Of a DNA stretch of 64,000 nucleotides, positions 18,044 to 26,232 are shown piece after piece. The notes below the pieces were generated by a model. It was given only the letters and a program-made list of their open reading frames with translations. It did not search any database and was not told the origin of the DNA. The stretch's first letter is position 1. Every line of letters begins with the position of its first letter. Made by a program: the position numbers and the translations under genes. The stretch comes from Chryseobacterium sp. C-71. Its GTDB lineage: Bacteria; Bacteroidota; Bacteroidia; Flavobacteriales; Weeksellaceae. The stretch spans positions 3,162,001 through 3,226,000 of the forward strand of contig NZ_CP087131.1 in assembly GCF_020911865.1 (NCBI RefSeq), written 5' to 3'.

Positions 18044-18559
18044 TTAAATAAACAATAAAATAATGGAAACGATAAGACCTGCCACAGCGAATTTAATTCC
18101 TCGCTTGAAAGGTTTACTTTTCGTATTAAACATCCAAAAACTTGAGACGACGAAGAAAAAAAGACATACTCCGAAAAAAGCATTCAGTGGTGAAAGTGTG
18201 TCAGCAGATTTTGCTTTGTGAAGCTTGGTCATTTTATCGATCACAAAAGGAAGTTCTTTTTTTGTGTATTTTGCCCGTCCCGTCGCAGAATTGTATGTTC
18301 CGTCTTTGAAATATAAAATACTATTTTCAATCTTGTTTATTTCAAGATTCTTCATCTTCAATTCTTTCTCCAATTCTTTTTCAGAAAGATTTTTAGCAAT
18401 CACTTTATCATACAGTTTTTCTTTTTTCAGAAAATCGGTATCTCTGTAAACCAAAAGAATTCCGCTTAGTGCGTAAATCGCCATTATTCCGGCCATGAAG
18501 AATCCTAAATAGCGGTGAGTGATTCTCATAAAACTTCTGGTGTCCTTTATCTTATCCAT
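18044..18559 (-). CDS. PepSY-associated membrane protein, iron-uptake accessory
   Basis: A 171-residue membrane protein. It opens with the PepSY-TM hallmark MRITHRYLGFFMAGIMAIYALSG broken only by hydrophobic steps, has a periplasmic segment at about residues 40-115, and ends with two more helices. It is much shorter than full PepSY ferric reductases (about 400 residues), so it is a short form. It lies 98 bp downstream of the TonB siderophore receptor on the same strand, which suggests a role in iron release or reduction after uptake. Confidence 0.72.
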   Translation of the reverse strand: MDKIKDTRSFMRITHRYLGFFMAGIMAIYALSGILLVYRDTDFLKKEKLYDKVIAKNLSEKELEKELKMKNLEINKIENSILYFKDGTYNSATGRAKYTKKELPFVIDKMTKLHKAKSADTLSPLNAFFGVCLFFFVVSSFWMFNTKSKPFKRGIKFAVAGLIVSIILLFI

Positions 18560-18586
18560 ATCTATTGGTTTTGTTTTTAAATTTCA

Positions 18587-18620
18587 AAAGTGGAGGCTGC
18601 AAAAATGCAACTTCCACTTT
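18587..18620 (-). terminator. Hairpin between the TonB receptor and PepSY genes
   Basis: Inverted repeat AAAGTGGAGG/CTTCCACTTT with one mismatch. The T run after it is short, so it may be a leaky terminator that lowers expression of the PepSY gene relative to the receptor. Confidence 0.45.
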
Positions 18621-18657
18621 GGTTATATAAATTTTGATGATTATAAAATTCTAAATT

Positions 18658-20937
18658 TTAAAGTCTGTATGTTAATGTGAAATAGTAGTTTCTTGGTGTA
18701 ATCGGGTTCACTGAGTAATTTTCGTGAACATTGTAGTTGACTACATCAAACAAGTTGCCGACTCTTCCTTGTAATGAGAATTTTTTCCAGTCATATCCTA
18801 CAGATAATGAAACGGTTGTGTAGTCCTTCAAATCCATCATTCTACTTACGTCTTTTCTGGTGATATTCGTAGATTTTGAGTCATTCCAACCTGCAATTCT
18901 ATCTCCAATATAATAAACTCCGATTCCGGCTTTCAGACCAGGAACATAGTTGGTGAATTTATAAAATACAGATGCATTAGCCGTTGTAGCTGGCGTTCTC
19001 ACCAATCTTTGTTTTTCTACAAATCCTTTTTCAGGTGTGTCTAAATAGACAGAGTTGTTGTATGAAAAACCTCCGATGATCGAAATATTTTCTGTAGGAT
19101 TTCCTGTAATATCTACTTCCACACCACGGCTTCTCATTTTTCCTGCGAACTCTTTTAAATTGGTGTCTGGCGTTTGTACTGTTCCTGAAGCATCAGTATA
19201 GAAGAAATTCTGATAAAAGTTATGATATAGAATCTGATAAAGCGTAACATTAACCGCTAAAGCATTGTTCCAGATGTTTTTCTTTACACCAACTTCATAC
19301 TGATCTACGGTGGTAGGCTTTATCCCTTGTTTAGGTAATATTGCTACTCTGCTTTGTACCTGTGTTAGAGATCCTGAAGTATCTAAGTTGTTAACGGCAT
19401 CAGAAGTGTAACCTGCATTGGTCGCAAATGAATTGGTATAGGTCGCAAATGCTGAAAAATGATCATTTGGCATATAAACAAAACCTACTTTTGGCGAGAA
19501 AGCATTGTCAGATGTTGCGGAATTTAATACTTCAGTTTTTACATTTGTGGTAAAACGGGTTAGTAAACTAGGCATATTTTCAATATATGACCAACGAAGT
19601 CCTGCAAGTACTTTAAATTCTTTTGTTAAGCTAATAAAATCCTGAGCATAAACACCTACTCTTCTTGTTTTTGTTCTGGTTTTAGTATTTAAATTAGAAT
19701 CGGGCATTGCTAAGCTTCCATTATCCCAAGAACTCGGGTCATCCAAGTACAAGATGTTCGTGGGAGCTTTTATCAAATTGTAAGCATTCGCATCAGATTG
19801 TCCATAGTCTGCATCTGCACCAATCAAAACTTTATGATTGATCTTTCCTGTATTGAAATCTCCATTTACGTTGATCTGTGCAGAACCATAGTTTTGTTCG
19901 TTATAGGTTTTGTTTAAAGGACTGTTCCAGGATAAGCTTGTCGCAGTGGGAGATGCATAAGCCCATTGTGTTCTTTCTGTTGAAAAGTAATCTTTCGTAT
20001 AATTTTGATATGATGCAGAAGCATTCAACGTCCATTTGTCATTGATTTGATGATTGAATGTTACGTTGGTTGATGCCTGCTGCACATTTTGATATTGCCA
20101 GTCGGTTCCGAAAAAAGTATTTCTAGGAAGCCAGTCAATCAGTTTGTAACTTTGATCTCTCTCAGTAATTGATCCGATTCCGAAATCAGGAGTAAAATCA
20201 TTTTTAAGATAATCAGCCTCAATGATCAACTGTGATTTTTCTCCTAAATTGAATAAAAATGAAGGATTGAAATAATATTTTGTAGACTTTACGACATCTC
20301 TGAAACTTTCTGCATACTCGTAAGTACCGTTGATTCTGAATGCCACGTTTTTTGAAATAGGTCCGTAGATGTCAACCGTAGGTTTATAAGAATTCCAGCT
20401 TCCGGCATTTAATCCAACCATGCCTCCAAAATTAAATTTAGGTTTTTTAGTAACCAAATTGATGATGCCTCCTGCTGCTGCATTTCCGTAAAGCATTGCA
20501 GTTGCCCCTTTCAAAACTTCCACCCTCTCTAGTCCGCTTACCTCAGGGAAAACTCCACTGTTTACTCTGGCTCCGTTTTTATAGATATTATCGTTACCGA
20601 AAATAAAACCACGACCCCCGAAGCTGTCTTGTGATCCGCCTCTGGAAGAGGTTACGTAAACTCCATTTACATTTTGAAGAACATCGCTTAACTGTTTTGC
20701 CTGCTGCTGTTCAATAATCTCATGGGTAACAATAGAAATCGCCTGTGGATTTTCCATTACCGTAAGATTAGATTTTGTAGTAGCCGGTTTCGCTGTATTG
20801 GGATTCCCTGTTTTATGAAGGTTCACATCTTCAATTGTCTGAATTCTGATGGTGTCGTTTTCAGAATTATATCTCATCTGAGCACCAATAGATGATGTGA
20901 TAGCGATAAGACCTAAGGAGATAATCCTTCTTTTCAT
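18658..20937 (-). CDS. TonB-dependent siderophore receptor
   Basis: A 759-residue outer-membrane receptor for ferric siderophores, driven by TonB/ExbBD. The signal peptide is at residues 1-19 (ends near SIGAQ). The plug domain has NPQAISIVTHEIIEQQQAKQ and SGLERVEVLKGATAMLYGNAAAGGIINLVTKKP in pieces, which is the siderophore-receptor type. The barrel ends with Tyr-Phe-Thr-Leu-Thr-Tyr-Arg-Leu. It lacks the N-terminal carboxypeptidase-like or secretin/STN extension common in Bacteroidota. A -7 element and a Fur-like palindrome precede it (20971-21016), and the PepSY gene follows. Confidence 0.93.
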   Translation of the reverse strand: MKRRIISLGLIAITSSIGAQMRYNSENDTIRIQTIEDVNLHKTGNPNTAKPATTKSNLTVMENPQAISIVTHEIIEQQQAKQLSDVLQNVNGVYVTSSRGGSQDSFGGRGFIFGNDNIYKNGARVNSGVFPEVSGLERVEVLKGATAMLYGNAAAGGIINLVTKKPKFNFGGMVGLNAGSWNSYKPTVDIYGPISKNVAFRINGTYEYAESFRDVVKSTKYYFNPSFLFNLGEKSQLIIEADYLKNDFTPDFGIGSITERDQSYKLIDWLPRNTFFGTDWQYQNVQQASTNVTFNHQINDKWTLNASASYQNYTKDYFSTERTQWAYASPTATSLSWNSPLNKTYNEQNYGSAQINVNGDFNTGKINHKVLIGADADYGQSDANAYNLIKAPTNILYLDDPSSWDNGSLAMPDSNLNTKTRTKTRRVGVYAQDFISLTKEFKVLAGLRWSYIENMPSLLTRFTTNVKTEVLNSATSDNAFSPKVGFVYMPNDHFSAFATYTNSFATNAGYTSDAVNNLDTSGSLTQVQSRVAILPKQGIKPTTVDQYEVGVKKNIWNNALAVNVTLYQILYHNFYQNFFYTDASGTVQTPDTNLKEFAGKMRSRGVEVDITGNPTENISIIGGFSYNNSVYLDTPEKGFVEKQRLVRTPATTANASVFYKFTNYVPGLKAGIGVYYIGDRIAGWNDSKSTNITRKDVSRMMDLKDYTTVSLSVGYDWKKFSLQGRVGNLFDVVNYNVHENYSVNPITPRNYYFTLTYRL

Positions 20938-20970
20938 AGTTTAGATTTTTGGAATAGAATTATGATAGCG

Positions 20971-21016
20971 CAAAAGTAAAAATAAACTTATTATTATTTA
21001 GAATTATTAAAAATAA
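20971..21016 (-). promoter_or_regulatory. Promoter of the siderophore receptor with a Fur-like box
   Basis: On the minus strand TACTTTTG (20978-20971) is a good -7 element. A 23-bp palindrome at 20994-21016 reads TTATTTAGAAT-T-ATTAAAAATAA, with 9 of 11 positions in the arms pairing. It lies over the -33 region, where a repressor would block RNA polymerase. The AT-rich dyad and its place before an iron receptor fit a Fur box; the exact flavobacterial Fur consensus was not checked. Confidence 0.45.
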
Positions 21017-21118
21017 ATTTTCTTGATTTTTATCATATTTGATATTGAAGGTGTTTTTCCGTATCCAAAAAATGCGATTAATGCTTTTTATAAATATATT
21101 TGTTTAAAATTTAAAAGT

Positions 21119-22177
21119 ATGCAATTGGTAAAAGTGGGTCTTTGTGCCTATGGAATGAGTGGAAAGGTTTTTCATGCTCCGTTTTTAAAAGAACATCCGG
21201 GATTTTTTATGTCTGCAATTGTAGAAAGGTCAAAAGAAGAATCGAAAGAAAAATATCCTGATGCTACCATCTATCGTTCGGTTGAAGAAATGCTCCAAAG
21301 TGCCGACATTGATGTCGTTGTAATAAATACTCCGGTTCAGACTCATTTTGAGTTTACAAAAATGGCATTAGAAGCCGGAAAAAATGTTATTGTAGAAAAA
21401 CCATTTACAGTAAATGTTGCAGAAGCTGAAGAATTGGTGAGACTGGCCGAATCAAAAAATCTGTTTTTAAGTGTTTATCAGAACAGAAGATTTGATCGTG
21501 ATTATCTTCAGGTGCAAAAAGTAATTTCGGAAGGGAAATTAGGAACAATCAAAGAGGTTGAAATCCGTTTTGACAGATTCAGAACCGAACCAAGTGCAAA
21601 AGAGCATAAAGAAAATCCTGAATTAAACGGCTCTGGCTCCGTTCATGATTTAGGGTCGCATCTTGTGGATCAGGCAACACAGTTTTTCGGTTTTCCTGAA
21701 AAGTTGTTTGCAGACGTATTTTCGATGAAAGGAGAGGAGTTTGCCAATGATTATTTTGAAATTTTGCTGTATTATAAAGATGAGGTAAGGGTGAGATTAA
21801 AATCTTCAGTTTTTAGTAAAGAAGAGCATTTTGCGTACAAAATTCACGGAGATAAAGGAAGTTTTTTACAAGAAAGAACGGATGATCAGGAAAATGAGCT
21901 GGTTGCCGGAGCAATCCCGACCTACGGAAAAGACTGGATGCAGCCTCTGAAAGAATCTGACGGAATTCTGAATTATTTGGATGAAAACTCAGAAACGAAA
22001 AGGATTTTGACCTCAAGCCAACCTGGAAATTACATGAATTATTACCAGCAGATCTATGAACATATTGTTTTCGGATACGCTTTGCCTTCACTAGGAAATG
22101 AAGTTGTTCAAAACATGAAAATCATCGAAGCTGCTTTGGAGAGTTCCAAAAAAGGAAAAATTATTGATTTAAATTAA
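21119..22177 (+). CDS. Gfo/Idh/MocA family NAD(P)-dependent oxidoreductase
   Basis: A 352-residue dehydrogenase of unknown substrate, probably a sugar or sugar derivative. The N-terminal Rossmann region has LCAYGMSGKVFHAPFL; VEKPFTVN carries the conserved Lys near residue 96; SVHDLGSHLVDQ carries the family His in the catalytic domain. An in-frame ATG at 21023 would add 32 residues. A -7 element TATATTTG at 21095-21102 lies inside that extension, so 21119 is the better start. It is divergent from the siderophore receptor and followed at 7 bp by a small membrane-protein gene. Confidence 0.9.
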   Translation: MQLVKVGLCAYGMSGKVFHAPFLKEHPGFFMSAIVERSKEESKEKYPDATIYRSVEEMLQSADIDVVVINTPVQTHFEFTKMALEAGKNVIVEKPFTVNVAEAEELVRLAESKNLFLSVYQNRRFDRDYLQVQKVISEGKLGTIKEVEIRFDRFRTEPSAKEHKENPELNGSGSVHDLGSHLVDQATQFFGFPEKLFADVFSMKGEEFANDYFEILLYYKDEVRVRLKSSVFSKEEHFAYKIHGDKGSFLQERTDDQENELVAGAIPTYGKDWMQPLKESDGILNYLDENSETKRILTSSQPGNYMNYYQQIYEHIVFGYALPSLGNEVVQNMKIIEAALESSKKGKIIDLN

Positions 22178-22184
22178 TCAAATC

Positions 22185-22343
22185 ATGAAAAAAAGAAGTT
22201 CAAGTTTTACAGTGATAGGCCTTTTGTTTGTCGTGATTGGGTTGACATTAGTCGATGATAATAGATTTTTGAGATATGGCTTTCTCTTATTAGGAATGGC
22301 GTTTCTTTCTTACAGTATTTTTACAATGGTTAAGAACAGATAA
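22185..22343 (+). CDS. Small membrane protein
   Basis: A 52-residue frame beginning MKKRSSSFTVIGLLFVVIG, with two hydrophobic helices (about residues 8-24 and 30-48) and a basic end (MVKNR). It starts 7 bp after the oxidoreductase stop and ends just before a terminator hairpin, so it reads as the last gene of a two-gene unit. No family is recognised. Confidence 0.6.
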   Translation: MKKRSSSFTVIGLLFVVIGLTLVDDNRFLRYGFLLLGMAFLSYSIFTMVKNR

Positions 22344-22361
22344 TCTTAAATCTTAAAAAAA

Positions 22362-22386
22362 GAGCTGCTCAATTTCTGGACAGCTC
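22362..22386. terminator. Terminator between converging genes
   Basis: Stem GAGCTG/CAGCTC with a few further pairs inside and an A7 run on the left, which becomes a T run for the minus-strand ABC-F gene. Confidence 0.65.
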
Positions 22387-22401
22387 ATATTTTAATTTAT
22401 C

Positions 22402-24300
22402 TTAGTCCTGAAGCTCAAGCCATCTCATTTCGTGGTTTTCGAGTTTTTCGGAAAGACTTTCCAGCTCAGCAGAAAGTTTTGAAATTTTCTCGTAATCAGC
22501 TTCGTTATTAAGTTGCTCCAAAATTGCTGCTCTTTTAGCTTCAAATTCAGGAATTTCTTTTTCAATCGTTTCCAGCTCACGTTGTTCTTTGAAAGACAAT
22601 TTCTTTTTCGGAGCCTGAGGATTTAAAGCGGGAGTTTCAATTTTTACTTCAGCAACTTTTTCAACCGCAGGTTTAGCTTTTTTCTCTTCCTGCTTCTGAC
22701 TTCCTGCTTCCAGCTTTTTATTTTCTCTGTATTCTGAGAAGTTTCCGATAAAGTCTTTGATTTTCCCTTCACCTTCAAACGCCAAGATATGATCAACAAT
22801 TCTGTCCATAAAATATCTGTCGTGAGAAACAATAATCAAACTCCCCTGGAAATTTAAAAGGAAATTCTCCAAAACCGTCAAAGTCGGAAGATCAAGATCA
22901 TTCGTAGGTTCATCAAAAATCAAAAAGTTTGGATTTTGATACAGAATATACATCAAATGCAGTCTTCTTTTTTCACCTCCGGAAAGCTTTGAGATCGGAG
23001 AATACTGTGTTTGATCATCAAATAAGAATAATCTTAAAAACTGTGATGCCGTAATCGTTCTTCCGTTTGCTAAAGGGAAGTTTTCTGAAATATCTTTAAT
23101 GAAATCAATTACACGTTCTTCTTCTTTATATTTAAGACCTTTTTGAGAAAAGTATCCAAATTTGATCGTTTCTCCCGTTTCAATTTCTCCTGAATCTTTT
23201 GGTTCAAAGCCTTGGATAATATTTAGTAAAGTAGATTTTCCTGCACCGTTTTTTCCTACAATTCCTACCTTCTCGCCACGTTGGAACGAATAACTGAAAT
23301 CTTTCAGCAATAATTTATCACCATAACTTTTAGAAATGTCTTTAAGTTCGAGAATTTTGTTACCCAATCTTTTCATTTCAAAATCAAGCTCCAGAGATTC
23401 TTTTCGGGTATCGGTTTTGGCTACTTTTTCAGTTTCGTAGAAATCGTCTTGTCGAGATTTCGATTTTGTAGTTCTCGCTTTCGGCTGTCTTCGCATCCAC
23501 TCCAATTCTTTTCTGTAAAGATTTTGTGCTTTGTCGATGGTTGAGTTCATATTATCCTCACGAATCATTTTATTCTCCAGATAAGTGGCGTAAGAACCAT
23601 TGTGAAAATATAGATTCTGATCTTCCATTTCCCAGATAATTCCGCAGACTGCATCAAGAAAATATCGGTCGTGAGTTACCAAAAGAAGAGTGATTTTGGC
23701 TTTATTCAAATAACTTTCAAGCCATTCTACCATTTCTACATCAAGGTGGTTCGTCGGCTCATCCATGATTAAAAGGGTGTGGCGGTGTTCGGCTCTGGTT
23801 TCTGTTAAAAGTTTTGCTAATGCAACACGTTTGATCTGTCCACCGGAAAGCATTCCCATTTTGGCAGTTAGGTCTGTGATTTTAAGCTGAGACAGAATTT
23901 GGCTCATTTCATTTTCAAGATCCCAGGCTTTGTGAATTTCCATTTCAGCTAGTGCAGTTTCCATCTCATCTGGATTTCCAGATAGCAAAGCATGATGATA
24001 TTTTTTTAAAGCCAAAATTGGTGCAGAATCTAAAGTCATCATAAATTCTTCGATTGTCAGGTCAGATTCAAAATCAATTTCCTGATCAAATAAAACCACC
24101 TGAATATCTTTATTAATGATTACCGAGCCGCTGTCTGCAATTTCTTTCCCCATTAAAATTTTTAGCAGGGTAGATTTTCCGCTTCCGTTTTTGGCAACAA
24201 TGGCAATTTTGTCGCCTTCATTGATGTTGAAAGAAATGTTTTTAAAAAGAGTTTTGATCCCGTAAGATTTTGTAAGATTCTCAGCCGCAACGTAATTCAT
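22402..24300 (-). CDS. ABC-F family ATPase (Uup-like)
   Basis: A 632-residue soluble protein with two ATP-binding cassettes and no membrane helices, as in ribosome-associated ABC-F factors. Cassette 1 has GKNGSGKSTLL-type AKNGSGKSTLL (about 36-46), LSGGQIKRVALAKLL and LIMDEPTNHLD. Cassette 2 has GKNGAGKSTLL, LSGGEKRRLHLMYIL and LIFDEPTNDLD. A charged C-terminal coiled coil of about 75 residues after a Lys/Pro linker resembles the Uup CTD. A -7 element TATTTTTG at 24329-24322 overlaps an upstream in-frame ATG (24324), so the start at 24300 (MNYVAAENLTKSYG) is chosen. Confidence 0.93.
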   Translation of the reverse strand: MNYVAAENLTKSYGIKTLFKNISFNINEGDKIAIVAKNGSGKSTLLKILMGKEIADSGSVIINKDIQVVLFDQEIDFESDLTIEEFMMTLDSAPILALKKYHHALLSGNPDEMETALAEMEIHKAWDLENEMSQILSQLKITDLTAKMGMLSGGQIKRVALAKLLTETRAEHRHTLLIMDEPTNHLDVEMVEWLESYLNKAKITLLLVTHDRYFLDAVCGIIWEMEDQNLYFHNGSYATYLENKMIREDNMNSTIDKAQNLYRKELEWMRRQPKARTTKSKSRQDDFYETEKVAKTDTRKESLELDFEMKRLGNKILELKDISKSYGDKLLLKDFSYSFQRGEKVGIVGKNGAGKSTLLNIIQGFEPKDSGEIETGETIKFGYFSQKGLKYKEEERVIDFIKDISENFPLANGRTITASQFLRLFLFDDQTQYSPISKLSGGEKRRLHLMYILYQNPNFLIFDEPTNDLDLPTLTVLENFLLNFQGSLIIVSHDRYFMDRIVDHILAFEGEGKIKDFIGNFSEYRENKKLEAGSQKQEEKKAKPAVEKVAEVKIETPALNPQAPKKKLSFKEQRELETIEKEIPEFEAKRAAILEQLNNEADYEKISKLSAELESLSEKLENHEMRWLELQD

Positions 24301-24413
24301 TGATATCCAAATTTTGTGGTGCAAAAATACGAAATATTAGAGCTTTTAAGGTTAATATATCATCGTAAACTTTTTTAATGTAGATTTGAGAAACTAAACT
24401 ATATTTTAAAACT

Positions 24414-24932
24414 ATGTTACAAATTAACTTTCTGGCAATACTTTTTGCCTCTTTAGTCCCGTTGATCATGGGATTTATCTGGTACAATCCAAAAGTTTTT
24501 GGTAAAGCCTGGATGAGAGAATGTGGTCTGACAGAAGAAAAAATGAAGGGCGCAAACATGGGAATGGTGTTTATTGTTTCCATTATTTTATCGATTTTGA
24601 TAGGTTTTTTTCTGCAGCTGGTCACCATTCATCAATTTGGCGCAATGGGAATGATTGGCGGTGATGAAAACTTAGCTAAACCTTCTTACATGGCATTTAT
24701 GCATGATTATGGTACGGCTTTCAGATCATTTGGTCATGGAGCTTTGCATTCATTTATGACCGGAATTTTCTTCGTTTTCCCTTTGATAGCTATCAACGCA
24801 ATGTTTGAAAGAAAATCATGGAAGTACATTTTCATCAATACCGGTTATTGGACGATTACTATCACCATAATGGGCGGAATCATCTGCGGTTGGTACGCTA
24901 TCGACGGATTTAATCTAGTGACGCCAAAATAA
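24414..24932 (+). CDS. DUF1761 membrane protein
   Basis: A 172-residue protein with four hydrophobic helices. The N-terminus has the family features IMGFIWYNPKVFGKAWMRECG, interrupted only by small residues, and the C-terminal GGIICGWYAIDG matches the family end. The function of DUF1761 is unknown. A -7 element TAGATTTG at 24381-24388 lies 25 nt upstream, in the divergent region shared with the ABC-F gene. Confidence 0.85.
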   Translation: MLQINFLAILFASLVPLIMGFIWYNPKVFGKAWMRECGLTEEKMKGANMGMVFIVSIILSILIGFFLQLVTIHQFGAMGMIGGDENLAKPSYMAFMHDYGTAFRSFGHGALHSFMTGIFFVFPLIAINAMFERKSWKYIFINTGYWTITITIMGGIICGWYAIDGFNLVTPK

Positions 24933-24952
24933 AAACTTGAAATCTAAAATAT

Positions 24953-24975
24953 AGGCTACATTTGTAGCCTTTTTT
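24953..24975 (+). terminator. Terminator hairpin that also contains a -7 promoter element
   Basis: AGGCTACA/TGTAGCCT (8-bp perfect stem, two-base loop) plus a T run ends the DUF1761 transcript. The T run abuts the ATG of the next gene. Its apex reads TACATTTG (24957-24964), an exact TAnnTTTG -7 element, with a TTG at 24937-24939 (17-nt spacer). One sequence may thus stop one transcript and start the next. Confidence 0.6.
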
Positions 24976-26106
24976 ATGTCTTATACTTTTAAAAAATACA
25001 AATCTTCATCAGAAATTCCCAATAACTGGAATGAGGTAATCGGGCAACATAATATCATGTTGTCTAAAGAATATTTCGTGACTTTACAAACTTCATGTCC
25101 TGAAAATATGAGGTGCTTTTATGTTGGATTTTTTATTGATGAAAAATTAATTGGCGGTGCATTATTTCAGTATTTAAATTTTATCGAGCATAAAACTTTT
25201 CAGAAAGACGAAGCTTTTTGCAATGTGAAAAATTTTGTGGCTAAAAAATTTAGTAAAAACGTAATGATTCTGGGGAATAATATGCTGACCGGACAAAACG
25301 GATTTTACTTTGATGCTGAGAAAATCACTATTGATCAAGTGATTCCGCTTTTGGATGAGGCTGTTCAGGAAATGCAAAGACAGGAAGGGAAGACCTCTCT
25401 GATTATTTATAAAGATTATCAGGAAAGTTTTATTAAATATTTTCAAGGCAAAAATCATCAGTCATTTTACAAATTTTCGGTACAGCCGAATATGTTTTTA
25501 AGGTTGAAAGAAAATTGGCTGACTTTCGAAGATTATCTAAATGCATTTTCTACAAAATATAGAACGAGAGCTAAATCTGCAAAAAAGAAAATTGCCGGAA
25601 TTGAAAAATCTGAAATGAATCTCCAAGACATCAAAGTGCATCAGAAAGAAATGAATCTTCTATATCAAAATGTTGCTGAAAATGCTCCTTTCAATACGTT
25701 TTTTCTCACCGAAAATCATTTTGAAAGCATGAAAGAATCTTTAGAAGATAATTTTAAAGTTTTTGGATATTATTTAAATAAAAAATTGATTGGTTTTTAT
25801 ACTTTAATCCTGAACAATAAAGATATTGACACGTACTTTCTCGGTTACGACAAAGAGCTGCAAAAAGAAAAACAAATCTACCTGAATATGCTTTTAGACA
25901 TGGTAGAATTCGGCATTAATGAAAAGTTTAACAGAATTATTTTCGGCAGAACAGCATTGGAAATAAAATCAACAATCGGCGCACAGCCCGTCGAAATTTT
26001 CGGATTAATTAAACATAATAATCTTCTGATCAATCAATTCATGGAAAAGATTTTTACATCACTCAATCCGGCAGTTGAATGGATTCAGCGAAAGCCGTTT
26101 AAGTGA
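24976..26106 (+). CDS. FemAB/GNAT-like acyltransferase family protein
   Basis: A 376-residue soluble protein. The layout looks like two GNAT-type folds in tandem, as in the FemAB-like or peptidoglycan-biosynthesis-recognition families. Recognisable parts are the N-terminal WNEVIGQHNIMLSKEYF, the central STKYRTRAKSAKKKIAG and the C-terminal GFYTLILNNKDIDTYFLGYD followed by INEKFNRIIFGRTALEIKSTIGA in pieces. No signal peptide is present. Substrate and reaction are unknown; amino-acyl transfer in cell-envelope assembly is one option. Confidence 0.6.
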   Translation: MSYTFKKYKSSSEIPNNWNEVIGQHNIMLSKEYFVTLQTSCPENMRCFYVGFFIDEKLIGGALFQYLNFIEHKTFQKDEAFCNVKNFVAKKFSKNVMILGNNMLTGQNGFYFDAEKITIDQVIPLLDEAVQEMQRQEGKTSLIIYKDYQESFIKYFQGKNHQSFYKFSVQPNMFLRLKENWLTFEDYLNAFSTKYRTRAKSAKKKIAGIEKSEMNLQDIKVHQKEMNLLYQNVAENAPFNTFFLTENHFESMKESLEDNFKVFGYYLNKKLIGFYTLILNNKDIDTYFLGYDKELQKEKQIYLNMLLDMVEFGINEKFNRIIFGRTALEIKSTIGAQPVEIFGLIKHNNLLINQFMEKIFTSLNPAVEWIQRKPFK

Positions 26107-26232
26107 TTTTAATAAATTGGCTCACTTAATTGTGATTTTTTAAAATTAATTTAACTAAAGCGTCTTTAAATTTAATAAGAAATTAAGAATGTTTTTACAT
26201 TCAAATATTGATTTTTGCATCAAACTTTTATT

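Noticed and set aside
21023..21118. N-terminal extension of the Gfo/Idh/MocA gene to an upstream ATG.
   Set aside because: It contains the -7 element TATATTTG, and the extra residues do not belong to the Rossmann fold.
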